Shown in pieces: positions 16,915 through 24,775 of a stretch of DNA of 64,000 bases. Source of the DNA: Amycolatopsis sp. NBC_01480 (lineage in GTDB: Bacteria > Actinomycetota > Actinomycetes > Mycobacteriales > Pseudonocardiaceae). The stretch lies in assembly GCF_036227205.1 (NCBI RefSeq), contig NZ_CP109442.1:1550001-1614000 (forward strand), in the 5' to 3' direction. The first letter of the stretch is position 1. Every line of letters starts with the position of its first letter. The notes below the pieces were generated by a model. It ran no database searches. It saw nothing but the letters and a program-made list of their open reading frames with translations, and had not been told where the DNA came from. The position numbers and the translations under genes are program-made.

Positions 16915-17655
16915 TTGGATCTGGACTTCCTCGCGTTTGAAGGCCCGTTGGCGCAACGCGGCATCGGCATCATCGCTCCCTTCGACCTCGCGCTGGAACG
17001 CGAGCTCTGGCGTTGGGTACCCATGGATGTCTCCCTTCATCTGGCGCGGACGCCGTACGAGCCGGTGCCGGTGAGCATGGAGATGGCGCAACTCGTCAGC
17101 GACAGCCGGCACCTGGCCGCCGCGACGCGGGACGTGCTGCACGTGGAGCCGGAAGTGGTGGCTTACCTCTGCAGCTCCGGCAGCTTCGTGAACGGCATCG
17201 ACTACGAGCGCTCCCTGACCAAGGCGATCTGCGACGCGGGCGCGCCCGACGCCGTGACCACCTCCGGCGCACTCGCCGAGGTGCTGCAGCAGCTCGACCT
17301 GCGCAACGTCTCGGTGCTGACGCCGTACGACGCCGACCTCACCGGGAAGCTGCACGACTTCCTCGGCGAGCTGGGCGTGCGCACCGTTTCGAGCGATCAC
17401 CTCGGCCTGGGCGGCGGCATCTGGAAGGTCAGCTACCGCACCATCGCCGAGCGGATCCTGGCCGCCGACCACAGCGAGGCCGAGGCGATCTTCGTCAGCT
17501 GCACCAATCTGCCGACGTTCGACCTGATCGAGCCGCTCGAGGCGGCGCTCGGCAAACCGGTGCTGACCGCGAACCAGCTGACCATGTGGGCCTGCCTGCG
17601 CCGGATGAGCCTGCCCATCGTGGGCCCCGGCCGGTGGCTGCGTGAGGTCTCCTGA
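16915..17655 (+). CDS. Asp/Glu racemase superfamily protein (maleate isomerase-like), paralogue 1
   Basis: A 246-residue protein of the Asp/Glu/hydantoin racemase superfamily, nearest in style to maleate cis-trans isomerase, arylmalonate decarboxylase and EutA. Both catalytic cysteines are present: Cys86 (AYLCSSGSFVNG) and Cys196 (VSCTNLPTFD), so two-base proton-transfer chemistry is possible. It starts with TTG, preceded by GGAGG with a seven-base spacer. It is followed after 46 bp by a paralogue lacking the second cysteine. The exact reaction (isomerase, racemase or decarboxylase) cannot be assigned from the sequence. Confidence 0.88.
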   Translation: MDLDFLAFEGPLAQRGIGIIAPFDLALERELWRWVPMDVSLHLARTPYEPVPVSMEMAQLVSDSRHLAAATRDVLHVEPEVVAYLCSSGSFVNGIDYERSLTKAICDAGAPDAVTTSGALAEVLQQLDLRNVSVLTPYDADLTGKLHDFLGELGVRTVSSDHLGLGGGIWKVSYRTIAERILAADHSEAEAIFVSCTNLPTFDLIEPLEAALGKPVLTANQLTMWACLRRMSLPIVGPGRWLREVS

Positions 17656-17669
17656 TGGTTCCGGTTAAC

Positions 17670-17681
17670 ATTGTCGACAAT
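17670..17681. promoter_or_regulatory. Operator ATTGTCGACAAT (site 2)
   Basis: Perfect 12-bp palindrome between the two racemase-family genes, directly abutting a possible -10 box (TAACAT, 17666-17671) in the same arrangement as site 1. It implies that paralogue 2 and the GntR gene have their own repressible promoter, giving autoregulation. Confidence 0.72.
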
Positions 17682-17701
17682 CTGCGTATCCCGGAGGTTT
17701 C

Positions 17702-18436
17702 GTGACCACCATCGGCTTCATCTACCCCGACCACGCGGCCGAGGACGACTACCTGCTCGCGCAGCAGCTGCTCGGCGGCACCGACAGCGAGCAGGGCGAC
17801 ATCCGGCTGCCGGTGGAGCACATCTACGGCACCGACCTGCACGCCGTGCCGGAGCTGCTCGACCTCGGCAGCGAGGCCCGGCTGGCCGACGGCGCCGCGC
17901 TGCTGGCCAAGCACGAGCCCGACGCGGTGATCTGGGCCTGCACGTCCGGCAGCTTCGTGTACGGCTGGGACGGGGCGCGCGACCAGGCCGACGGTCTGGC
18001 CCGGGTGGCCGGGGTGCCGGCTTCGAGCACCTCCTTCGCGTTCGTGCACGCCGCGCAGGCGCTGGAAGTGAAGCGGGTGGCCGTGGCGGCCAGCTACCCC
18101 GACGACGTGGCGCAGCTGTTCGTGGAGTTCCTCGCCGCGGGCGGCATCGAGGTGGTTTCCATGGCGAGCGCGGACATCACCACGGCCGCCGAGGTCGGCC
18201 GGCTCGCGCCCGACGCCGTGGTGCGCCTGGCCGTGCAGCACGACCACGCCGAGGCCGACGCCGTGCTGGTGCCGGACACCGCGATGCGCACGCTGGCCGA
18301 GATCAACGCCATCGAGGCCGCGCTCGGCAAGCCGGTGCTGACCGCGAACCAGGTGACCGTGTGGGAGGGCCTGCGGCTCACCGGCACCACGAGGCTGGTG
18401 CGTTCGATGGGCCGGCTGTTCCGGGCGAGGGGCTGA
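17702..18436 (+). CDS. Asp/Glu racemase superfamily protein (maleate isomerase-like), paralogue 2
   Basis: A 244-residue paralogue of the preceding gene. Cys80 is kept in IWACTSGSFVYGWD. At the position of the second cysteine motif the sequence reads VLVPDTAMRTL, with Asp192 in place of Cys. A single catalytic cysteine is the condition found in arylmalonate decarboxylase, so this copy may decarboxylate, act on a different isomer, or be the partner of paralogue 1 in a mixed oligomer. GTG start with GGAGG five bases upstream. It is followed after 3 bp by the GntR gene. Confidence 0.88.
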   Translation: MTTIGFIYPDHAAEDDYLLAQQLLGGTDSEQGDIRLPVEHIYGTDLHAVPELLDLGSEARLADGAALLAKHEPDAVIWACTSGSFVYGWDGARDQADGLARVAGVPASSTSFAFVHAAQALEVKRVAVAASYPDDVAQLFVEFLAAGGIEVVSMASADITTAAEVGRLAPDAVVRLAVQHDHAEADAVLVPDTAMRTLAEINAIEAALGKPVLTANQVTVWEGLRLTGTTRLVRSMGRLFRARG

Positions 18437-18439
18437 GCC

Positions 18440-19135
18440 ATGGTCACCTTGCCCGACATCGAGCCGGTCAGCCGCGAGTCTACGGCCGCGGTGATCGCGC
18501 GGCAGCTGCGCGACGCGATCATGACCGGTGCGCTGCCGCCCGGCACCCAGCTCGGCGAAACCGACCTGGCCGCCCGCTTCCAGGTTTCGCGCGGCCCGCT
18601 GCGGGAGGCGATGCAGCACCTCGTCTCGGAAGGCCTGCTGCGCAGCGAACGCCACCGCGGGCTCTTTGTGATCGACCTCGAACCGGGCGACGTCTACGAC
18701 ATCTACCTCGCCCGCTCGGCGGTCGAGCGGGCCGCCCTGCTGCGCGCGCTGCGGGGCGACCGCGACGCGGTGGCGGCCGTGCTGGAGCAGACCGTGGCGG
18801 ACATGGCCGCCGCCGCGGACGACGACGATCCCACCGCACTGTCCACAGCGGACCTCCGGTTCCACGAGGCACTGATCAACGCCTCCGGCAGCAAACGCCT
18901 GGTGCGCATGGCCCGCACCCTGCTGATCGAGACGCGGATGTGCCTGAGCCTGCTGCAGAACACCTACCAGCGAGTCGAGGAGCGCGTGGACGAGCACACC
19001 CGCATCATCGACGCGCTGCGGGCCGGCGACGACGAGACCGCGCTGCACCTGCTCGAGGCCCACATGGAGGACGCGGTGCAGCGCCTGGCGCCCGGCACGA
19101 GCCTGAAACAGGGCACGGCGCCGGCTGTTCCGTAG
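18440..19135 (+). CDS. GntR family regulator with FCD ligand-binding domain
   Basis: A 231-residue regulator. The winged helix lies at about 15-80 (AVIARQLRDAIMTGALPPGT, TDLAARFQVSRGPLREAMQH, LRSERHRGLFV). The C-terminal all-helical FCD domain has the metal/ligand signature in RFHEALINASGSKRL and DEHTRIIDALRAGD plus a late HMEDAV. FCD regulators bind small carboxylates, commonly with a divalent metal. Its gene is co-transcribed with paralogue 2 behind operator site 2. It is the likely repressor of the three ATTGTCRACAAT sites, relieved by a substrate or intermediate of the pathway. Confidence 0.92.
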   Translation: MVTLPDIEPVSRESTAAVIARQLRDAIMTGALPPGTQLGETDLAARFQVSRGPLREAMQHLVSEGLLRSERHRGLFVIDLEPGDVYDIYLARSAVERAALLRALRGDRDAVAAVLEQTVADMAAAADDDDPTALSTADLRFHEALINASGSKRLVRMARTLLIETRMCLSLLQNTYQRVEERVDEHTRIIDALRAGDDETALHLLEAHMEDAVQRLAPGTSLKQGTAPAVP

Positions 19136-19202
19136 GCACTGCAGCAAAAGCCGGGGTAGAGCTATCGGACTGGCGTGGGGTCGGCGTGGCGACGGAAGGT
19201 GC

Positions 19203-19805
19203 TCAGCCATCGTCGCGCACCCCCAGGACGGGCTGGCCGCCACGGCCGCCCCGATAGGACGGTGACCACGGAAAGGCGCCCGAATCGTCCGCGTAGACCA
19301 ACTGGAGCGCACGCACATCGGGGCCATACAAGGTGATCGCCAGCGACAGGTGCGCCGAAGGCTCCGCCAGCGCCACAACCTCCATCGGCGGCCCACCACG
19401 CAAGGTGAGCACGTCGCCCGGCCCAAGTGGGCCGGAGGACAACGACTCCGCGGCGACGGCGTTCAGCACCATTGCCGACAGCGGCTGATCCAGGCCGGTG
19501 ACCACTAGTTCCGGTAAGCCGTGCACGGTCAGACCCGCGGTATAGGCCCAAGCCGGCCGTGAATCCCGCGCGCTCACAGCCTGGACGATCCAGCCGGTCT
19601 CATCGATCAGGCCCAGGATTCCGGTCAGGTACTCCGCCACGACCCGGCCGGGTTCGCGGCGGAACCGTTCCCGGACCTGGCTTTCCGGCAGGACGCCCTG
19701 CGGCGGAACACTTTGCGGCAGAACACCCGGCGGCAGAACGTTCTCCGGCAGAGCGCTGCCCGATAAAACTCCGTCCGGCACACCGTTTTCGCAGAACCAG
19801 CACAT
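19203..19805 (-). CDS. DUF4262 domain protein with pentapeptide-like linker
   Basis: A 200-residue protein of unknown function. The N-terminal MCWFCENGVP is followed by a low-complexity stretch of 5-residue units (LPENV, LPPGV, LPQSV, PPQGV), coded by 15-bp tandem repeats. The rest resembles DUF4262: WAYTAGLTVHGLPELVVTGL, then a region on LRGGPPMEVVALAEPSAHLS. GGAGGAG lies eight bases before the ATG. It is convergent with the GntR gene and lies 78 bp downstream of the tartrate-dehydrogenase-like gene on the same strand. Whether it belongs to the regulon is unclear. Confidence 0.75.
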   Translation of the reverse strand: MCWFCENGVPDGVLSGSALPENVLPPGVLPQSVPPQGVLPESQVRERFRREPGRVVAEYLTGILGLIDETGWIVQAVSARDSRPAWAYTAGLTVHGLPELVVTGLDQPLSAMVLNAVAAESLSSGPLGPGDVLTLRGGPPMEVVALAEPSAHLSLAITLYGPDVRALQLVYADDSGAFPWSPSYRGGRGGQPVLGVRDDG

Positions 19806-19883
19806 CCGAAGCTCTCCTCCCCCTCGTCCCGGTGGGGTTCCGCCGGGACGAGGAGGAGTCAAGCGCGGGGTACCGACAAAAAA

Positions 19884-20942
19884 TCAGCGGAGGGCTTCGG
19901 CCACCGCCGTGCCGAGGCGGGTTGTGGTAGCGGTGCCGCCTAGGTCGGGGGTGAGCTCGGCGCCGGCCGTGAGCACCTCGTCCACGGCTGCGCGGATTGC
20001 TTGTGCGGCAACGGTTTCACCCAAGTGTTCGAGCATCATCGCGCCCGCCAGGATCTGCGCCACCGGGTTGGCGATGCCCTGGCCGGCGATGTCCGGGGCA
20101 CTCCCGTGGACCGCCTCGAACATCGACGGGTATTCACCCGATGGGTTGATGTTCCCGGACGGTGCCATGCCCAGGCCGCCCGTCACGGCGGCGGCGAGGT
20201 CGCTCAGGATGTCGCCGAACAGGTTCGACCCGACGACCACGTCGAGCCGTTCCGGTGCCTGCACCATGCGCGCGGCCAGAGCGTCCACATGGCACTGTTC
20301 GGCGCACACGTCCGGGTAGCCGGCCGCGACCTCGGCGAAGATCTCGTCCCAGAACGGCATCGAGTGGATCAGCCCGTTGGACTTCGTCGCCGACGTGACG
20401 CGCCCGGAACGGGTGCCCGCCAGCTCGAACGCGTAGCGGATGATCCGCTCCACGCCCACCCGCGTGAACACCGACTCCTGCAACACGAACTCGTCGGGGC
20501 GGCCGGCGTTGTGCCGCCCGCCGATCGCCGAGTACTCGCCCTCGGAGTTCTCCCGGACGATCACCATTTCCAGCTCCTCGGCGGAGCGCCCCGCGAGCAC
20601 CGACGTGGTGCCCGGCAGCAGCCGCACCGGCCGCAGGTTCACGTACTGCTGGAACGCCCGGCGCAGCGGGATCAGCAGGCCCCACAGGGAAACGTGGTCC
20701 GGCACCCCGGGGAAGCCAACGGCACCAAGGAAAATCCCGTCGAACGCCGCCAGCTGGTCCACCCCGTCGTCCGGCATCATCGCGCCGGCCTTGGTGTAGC
20801 GCTCGCAGCTCCAGTCGAACTCGTTCCACGCCAGGGAGAAGCCGTGTTTCGCGGCCGCCGCGTCGAGCACCTTGCGGGCCTCCACCGTGACGTCGACGCC
20901 GATCCCGTCGCCCGGGATGCTCGCGATCCGGTAGTCGTTCAC
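19884..20942 (-). CDS. Tartrate/D-malate-type dehydrogenase (isocitrate/isopropylmalate DH family)
   Basis: A 352-residue beta-decarboxylating dehydrogenase. It starts with the family motif RIASIPGDGIGVDV and carries VRENSEGEYSAIGGR, NLFGDILSDLAAAVTGGLGM and FEAVHGSAPDIAGQGIANP. The ENSEGEYS form and the LIPLRRAFQQYVNLRPVRLL segment point to tartrate dehydrogenase/D-malate dehydrogenase rather than LeuB. It would oxidise a 2-hydroxy acid with loss of CO2 using NAD and Mn or Mg. The GTG start overlaps the stop of the aldehyde dehydrogenase gene (GTGA), so the two are coupled. Confidence 0.9.
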   Translation of the reverse strand: MNDYRIASIPGDGIGVDVTVEARKVLDAAAAKHGFSLAWNEFDWSCERYTKAGAMMPDDGVDQLAAFDGIFLGAVGFPGVPDHVSLWGLLIPLRRAFQQYVNLRPVRLLPGTTSVLAGRSAEELEMVIVRENSEGEYSAIGGRHNAGRPDEFVLQESVFTRVGVERIIRYAFELAGTRSGRVTSATKSNGLIHSMPFWDEIFAEVAAGYPDVCAEQCHVDALAARMVQAPERLDVVVGSNLFGDILSDLAAAVTGGLGMAPSGNINPSGEYPSMFEAVHGSAPDIAGQGIANPVAQILAGAMMLEHLGETVAAQAIRAAVDEVLTAGAELTPDLGGTATTTRLGTAVAEALR

Positions 20943-22402
20943 AGGCTCACCGCGATGTACTTGGTCTCCAGGAACTCGTCGATACCGACCGTGCCGCCCT
21001 CGCGGCCGAGCCCGGACTGCTTGATCCCGCCGAACGGCGCCGCCGGGTTCGACACGACGCCCTGGTTCAGCCCGATCATGCCGGCCTCCAGCCGCTCCGA
21101 GACGCGCAGCGCGCGCTTCACATCGCTGGTGTAGAGGTAGGAAACCAGGCCGTACTCGGTGTTGTTGGCCTTCGCCACCGCCTCGTCCTCGGTGTCGAAC
21201 GGGGTGATGGGCGCGACCGGGCCGAAGATCTCCTCGGCCGCCAGCCGCGCTTCGGCCGGCACGTCGGTGAGCACCGTCGCCGGGTAGAAGTGGCCCGGCC
21301 CGTCGACGGCCGCGCCGCCGGTCAGCACGCGCGCGCCGCGCTCGGTGGCGTCCTCGACCAGCGCGGTGACCTTCTTCACCGCGGCCTCGTCGATCAGCGG
21401 GCCGACGACCACCCCGTCCTCGGTGCCGCGGCCCATCGGCAGCGCCTGCATGCGCTCGGTGAGGCGTCGCGAGAACTCCTCGACCACACCGCGCTGCACG
21501 TAAAACCGGTTCGCCGCAGTGCAAGCCTCGCCGATGTTGCGCATCTTCGCCTGCATCGCGCCCTCGACGGCGGCGTCCAGGTCCGCGTCCTCGAACACCA
21601 GGAACGGGGCGTTCCCGCCCAGCTCCATCGACGTGCGCAGCACCTTCTCCGCGCACTGCTCCAGCAACTTGCGGCCGACCGCGGTCGAGCCGGTGAACGA
21701 GAGCTTGCGCGCCCGCCCGTCGCGGATCAGCGGCTCCATCACGCCACCCGCGTCCGTGGTCGTGACGATGTTCAGCACACCCTCGGGCAGCCCCGCCTCG
21801 GCCAGGATCGCGGCGAGCGCGAGCATCGACAACGGCGTCTGCGCGGCCGGCTTGATCACCATCGTGCAGCCCGCGGCCACGGCCGGGCCGATCTTGCGGG
21901 TGCCCATCGCCATCGGGAAGTTCCACGGTGTGATCAGCAGCGCGGGGCCGACCGGCTGGCGGGTGACCAGGAAGCGGCCGACGCCGTTCGGGGCGACCGC
22001 GTAACCGCCGTCGATGCGCACGGCCTCTTCCGCGAACCAGCGGAAGAACTCGGCGGCGTAAGTGATCTCACCAGCGGCCTCGGCGAGCGGTTTGCCCATC
22101 TCCAGCGTCATGAGCAGCGCGAGCTGGTCGCGGCGCTCGATCAGCTTGTCGTACGCCCGGCGCAGGATCTCGCCGCGCTCGCGGGGCGCGACGGCGGCCC
22201 AGCCCGCCTGCGACTCGGCAGCCGCGTCCAGCGCCGCCAGGCCGTCTTCCGGCGTGGCGTCCGCGACCTGGCACAGCACGGCCCCGGTCGAGGGGTCCTG
22301 GACGTCGAACGTCCGGCCGCCGGTCGCCGGCACCCACTTGCCGCCGATGAAAAGCTCCTTGTCGACCGCGCCGACGACGCCTGCCTCACTGATCGCGCTC
22401 AT
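20939..22402 (-). CDS. NAD(P)-dependent succinate-semialdehyde-type dehydrogenase
   Basis: A 487-residue aldehyde dehydrogenase with general base Glu260 (SMELGGNAPFLVF), nucleophile Cys294 (NIGEACTAANRFYV) and the N-terminal PWNFPMAMGTRKIGPAVAAG. The GEACTAANRF form and GMIGLNQGVVSNPAAPFGGI near the C-terminus match succinate-semialdehyde dehydrogenases. Aspartate-semialdehyde or malonate-semialdehyde is also possible. The start is the ATG at 22402. It is divergent from the aminotransferase over a shared operator. An aminotransferase plus semialdehyde dehydrogenase pair converts an omega-amino acid to a dicarboxylate. Confidence 0.92.
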   Translation of the reverse strand: MSAISEAGVVGAVDKELFIGGKWVPATGGRTFDVQDPSTGAVLCQVADATPEDGLAALDAAAESQAGWAAVAPRERGEILRRAYDKLIERRDQLALLMTLEMGKPLAEAAGEITYAAEFFRWFAEEAVRIDGGYAVAPNGVGRFLVTRQPVGPALLITPWNFPMAMGTRKIGPAVAAGCTMVIKPAAQTPLSMLALAAILAEAGLPEGVLNIVTTTDAGGVMEPLIRDGRARKLSFTGSTAVGRKLLEQCAEKVLRTSMELGGNAPFLVFEDADLDAAVEGAMQAKMRNIGEACTAANRFYVQRGVVEEFSRRLTERMQALPMGRGTEDGVVVGPLIDEAAVKKVTALVEDATERGARVLTGGAAVDGPGHFYPATVLTDVPAEARLAAEEIFGPVAPITPFDTEDEAVAKANNTEYGLVSYLYTSDVKRALRVSERLEAGMIGLNQGVVSNPAAPFGGIKQSGLGREGGTVGIDEFLETKYIAVSL

Positions 22403-22448
22403 GCAGCCAACTCCCTGTTCGTGGTTGTCCCGAAGCCATGCTATGGAT

Positions 22449-22460
22449 ATTGTCAACAAT
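22449..22460. promoter_or_regulatory. Operator ATTGTCAACAAT (site 3)
   Basis: Third exact match to the 12-bp site, in the 95-bp divergent promoter region between the aldehyde dehydrogenase (minus) and the aminotransferase (plus). A further half-site, CGACAA, follows at once. It brings the second half of the cluster under the same predicted regulator. Confidence 0.75.
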
Positions 22461-22497
22461 CGACAACCGTTCGAACCCAGCTTAGGAGCGCCGCCGC

Positions 22498-23754
22498 ATG
22501 GCCCAGCTTTCCCCGCTGCTCAAGCAGGCAACGCCCGTCGTGGTCGACCACGGCGAAGGGGTGTACCTCTACGACGTCGACGGGAAACGTCACCTCGACT
22601 TCACCGCGGGGATCGGCGTGACCAGTACCGGTCACTGCCACCCGCGGGTCGTCGAGGCGGCCCGGGAGCAGATCGGCAAGCTCGTGCACGGCCAGTACAC
22701 AACCGTGATGCACAAGCCGCTGCTCGAACTCACCAAGCGGCTCGGCGACGTGCTGCCGGCCGGCCTGGACTCGCTGTTCTTCGCCAACTCCGGCAGCGAG
22801 GCCGTGGAGGCCGCGCTGCGCCTGGCCCGTCAGGCCACCAAGCGGCCCAACGTGATCGTGTTCCAGGGCGGCTTCCACGGCCGCACCGTGGCCGCCGCGT
22901 CGATGACCACCTCCGGCACCCGGTTCAGCGCCGGCATCTCGCCGCTGATGGCCGGGGTGCACGTCGCCCCGTTCCCGTACGCCTACCACTACGGCTGGGA
23001 CCAGGACACCGCGACGAAGTTCGCGTTGCGCGAGCTGGACTACCTGTTCCAGACGGTCTCCGCGCCGAACGAGACGGCCGCGTTCTTCATCGAGCCGGTG
23101 CTCGGCGAGGGCGGTTACGTGCCCGGCAACACCGAATTCTTCGCCGGTCTGCGCGAGCGCGCCGACCGCCACGGGATCCTGCTGGTGATGGACGAGGTGC
23201 AGACCGGCTTCGGCCGCACCGGCAAGTTCTGGGGCCACGACCACTTCGACGTCTCCCCCGACGTGGTGCTCATCGCGAAGGGCCTGGCCAGCGGCTTCCC
23301 GCTGTCCGGCATCGCGGCCTCTCAGGAGCTGATGGAGAAGGCACTGCCCGGCTCGCAGGGCGGCACCTACGGCGGCAACGCGGTCTCGTGCGCCGCCGCC
23401 ATCGCGACGCTGGCCGTGATCCAGGACGAGGGCCTGGTCGAGAACGCCGCCGAGCGCGGCCGCCAGCTGCTGGAGGGCGCGCGGCTGGTCGCGGACAAGA
23501 CGCCGGCGATCGGCGACGTGCGCGGGCTCGGCCTGCTGGTCGGCACCGAGTTCACCACCGCCGACGGCGAGCCGGACCCGGCCACGGCGGCCGCCGCCCA
23601 GCAGGCCGCGGCGAAGAGCGGTCTGCTGCTGCTGACCTGCGGCGCCTACTCGAACGTGGTCCGCATGGTGCCGCCGCTGGTCGTCACCGCCGAGCAGGTC
23701 GACGACGCCCTGCGCATCTGGGGCGAAGTGGTCGCCTCGGTCACGGGGAGCTGA
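22498..23754 (+). CDS. Class III aminotransferase (4-aminobutyrate transaminase-like)
   Basis: A 418-residue PLP-dependent class III aminotransferase: NSGSEAVEAALRLAR for phosphate binding, FHGRT, Asp232 in MDEVQTGFGRTGKF, and the Schiff-base Lys261 in IAKGLASGFPLSG. The family transfers the terminal amino group of omega-amino acids (GABA, beta-alanine, diaminobutyrate, ornithine) to 2-oxoglutarate or pyruvate. With the divergent semialdehyde dehydrogenase it would yield succinate, malonate or aspartate. GGAGC lies upstream of the ATG. It is followed after 3 bp by the DUF3830 gene. Confidence 0.93.
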   Translation: MAQLSPLLKQATPVVVDHGEGVYLYDVDGKRHLDFTAGIGVTSTGHCHPRVVEAAREQIGKLVHGQYTTVMHKPLLELTKRLGDVLPAGLDSLFFANSGSEAVEAALRLARQATKRPNVIVFQGGFHGRTVAAASMTTSGTRFSAGISPLMAGVHVAPFPYAYHYGWDQDTATKFALRELDYLFQTVSAPNETAAFFIEPVLGEGGYVPGNTEFFAGLRERADRHGILLVMDEVQTGFGRTGKFWGHDHFDVSPDVVLIAKGLASGFPLSGIAASQELMEKALPGSQGGTYGGNAVSCAAAIATLAVIQDEGLVENAAERGRQLLEGARLVADKTPAIGDVRGLGLLVGTEFTTADGEPDPATAAAAQQAAAKSGLLLLTCGAYSNVVRMVPPLVVTAEQVDDALRIWGEVVASVTGS

Positions 23755-23757
23755 GCC

Positions 23758-24258
23758 ATGGCCCGGTACATCACCATCACGCTGGACAAGCGCGGCGTCA
23801 CCTGCCGCGCGCGGCTGCTCGACGCCGAGGCGCCGCGGACCTGCAAGGCCGTGTGGGACGCGCTGCCGCAGAGCGGCTCGGCCTACCACGCGAAGTACGC
23901 GCGCAACGAGGTCTACACCCTCGTGCCGCCCTTCGCGGAGCCCAAGCCGGGCCGCGAAAACCCGACGATCACGCCGATCCCCGGCGACGTCGTCTACTTC
24001 GGATTCGAGGCGTGGGAGATCGGCAATCCCGCGTACGGCTACGACGACGGCAGCGAGGCCCACAGCGATCAGGGCGCGACCGACCTCGCGATCTTCTACG
24101 GCCGCAACAACCTCTTGATCAACGGCGACGCGGGCTGGGTGCCCGGCAACGTGTTCGCCACCATCGAAGAGGGCCTGGCCGAGATGGCGGAGGCCGCGCA
24201 GGACCTGTGGCTGCGCGGCGTCGAGGGCGAGACGCTCTCGTTCGCCCGCGTCGACTGA
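23758..24258 (+). CDS. DUF3830 family protein (cyclophilin-like fold)
   Basis: A 166-residue DUF3830 protein: RYITITLDKRGVTCRARLLD at the start, TCKAVWDALPQSGSAYHAKY, YFGFEAWEIGNPAYGYDDGS and FYGRNNLLINGDAGWVPGNV. The family has a cyclophilin-like barrel and no established activity. From my knowledge of such loci it tends to lie beside amidases, hydantoinase-type enzymes and Asp/Glu racemase relatives, which fits here. It is translated directly after the aminotransferase. A role as an auxiliary enzyme or as a binding protein for the substrate is a guess. Confidence 0.85.
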   Translation: MARYITITLDKRGVTCRARLLDAEAPRTCKAVWDALPQSGSAYHAKYARNEVYTLVPPFAEPKPGRENPTITPIPGDVVYFGFEAWEIGNPAYGYDDGSEAHSDQGATDLAIFYGRNNLLINGDAGWVPGNVFATIEEGLAEMAEAAQDLWLRGVEGETLSFARVD

Positions 24259-24271
24259 CCCGCCTTGCCTT

Positions 24272-24314
24272 GAAGGACTCCTTGCCCGCGTCGGACGCGG
24301 GTGAGGAGTCCTTC
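24272..24314. terminator. Palindrome family B, copy 1
   Basis: Stem-loop of two 21-base arms (GAAGGACTCCTTGCCCGCGT + C, and its near-complement ending AGGAGTCCTTC) around a one-base centre, with two mismatched pairs. It begins 14 bp after the DUF3830 stop, so it probably ends that operon. A close copy is at 58537-58589. Confidence 0.75.
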
Positions 24315-24385
24315 CACTCGTTCGGGCCGGCACCCCGTCGAGGGTGGGTCTGTCCACACTGTTCAGTGAAGGCCGGTTGACCGTC

Positions 24386-24458
24386 GGTGATCACGCGGTG
24401 GGGCCGGGAAACCGGTGGCAGCACGGGAAAATCGCCCTGGCCCGACCCGCTGATCACC
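24386..24458. other. 73-base dyad element, possible structured RNA
   Basis: GGTGATCA at 24386-24393 pairs with TGATCACC at 24451-24458, and the next bases (CGCGG and CCCGC) continue the stem. A perfect CCGG-GAAA-CCGG tetraloop hairpin lies inside. The layout suggests a multi-branched RNA in the gene-free stretch 24315-24775. It could not be matched to a known riboswitch class. Confidence 0.35.
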
Positions 24459-24775
24459 CGGCCGTGTGAACCTGGCGGACTCACCATTCGTGGCAGGCCG
24501 CTCACCGGTTCGTGTCAGCGCCCCGCCCACTTGCCCTAGCCGACTTCTGCTACTCAGAGTGATCATCGGGCGTTTCGCTACACACCGTGGCCACGGACGT
24601 GTCAAGTCACCCCCGCCGGAGAACACGAAAGCCTTACGCGTTTATGGTGGGAAGATTCGCGGCACCCACCGGTACGGGCACCGGCTTTTTGACAACGCGC
24701 CAGCCTGGTGAAAATCTTCAATCGTTCCTCGCGAGGGCACAACTGAACACGAAAATCCGAACAAGGAGCCCCTCA

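Noticed and set aside
24386..24458. Cobalamin riboswitch
   Set aside because: GGGAAACCGGTGG is suggestive, but the conserved CCACTG and AGCCAGAC-type boxes are missing and no cobalamin-related gene follows.
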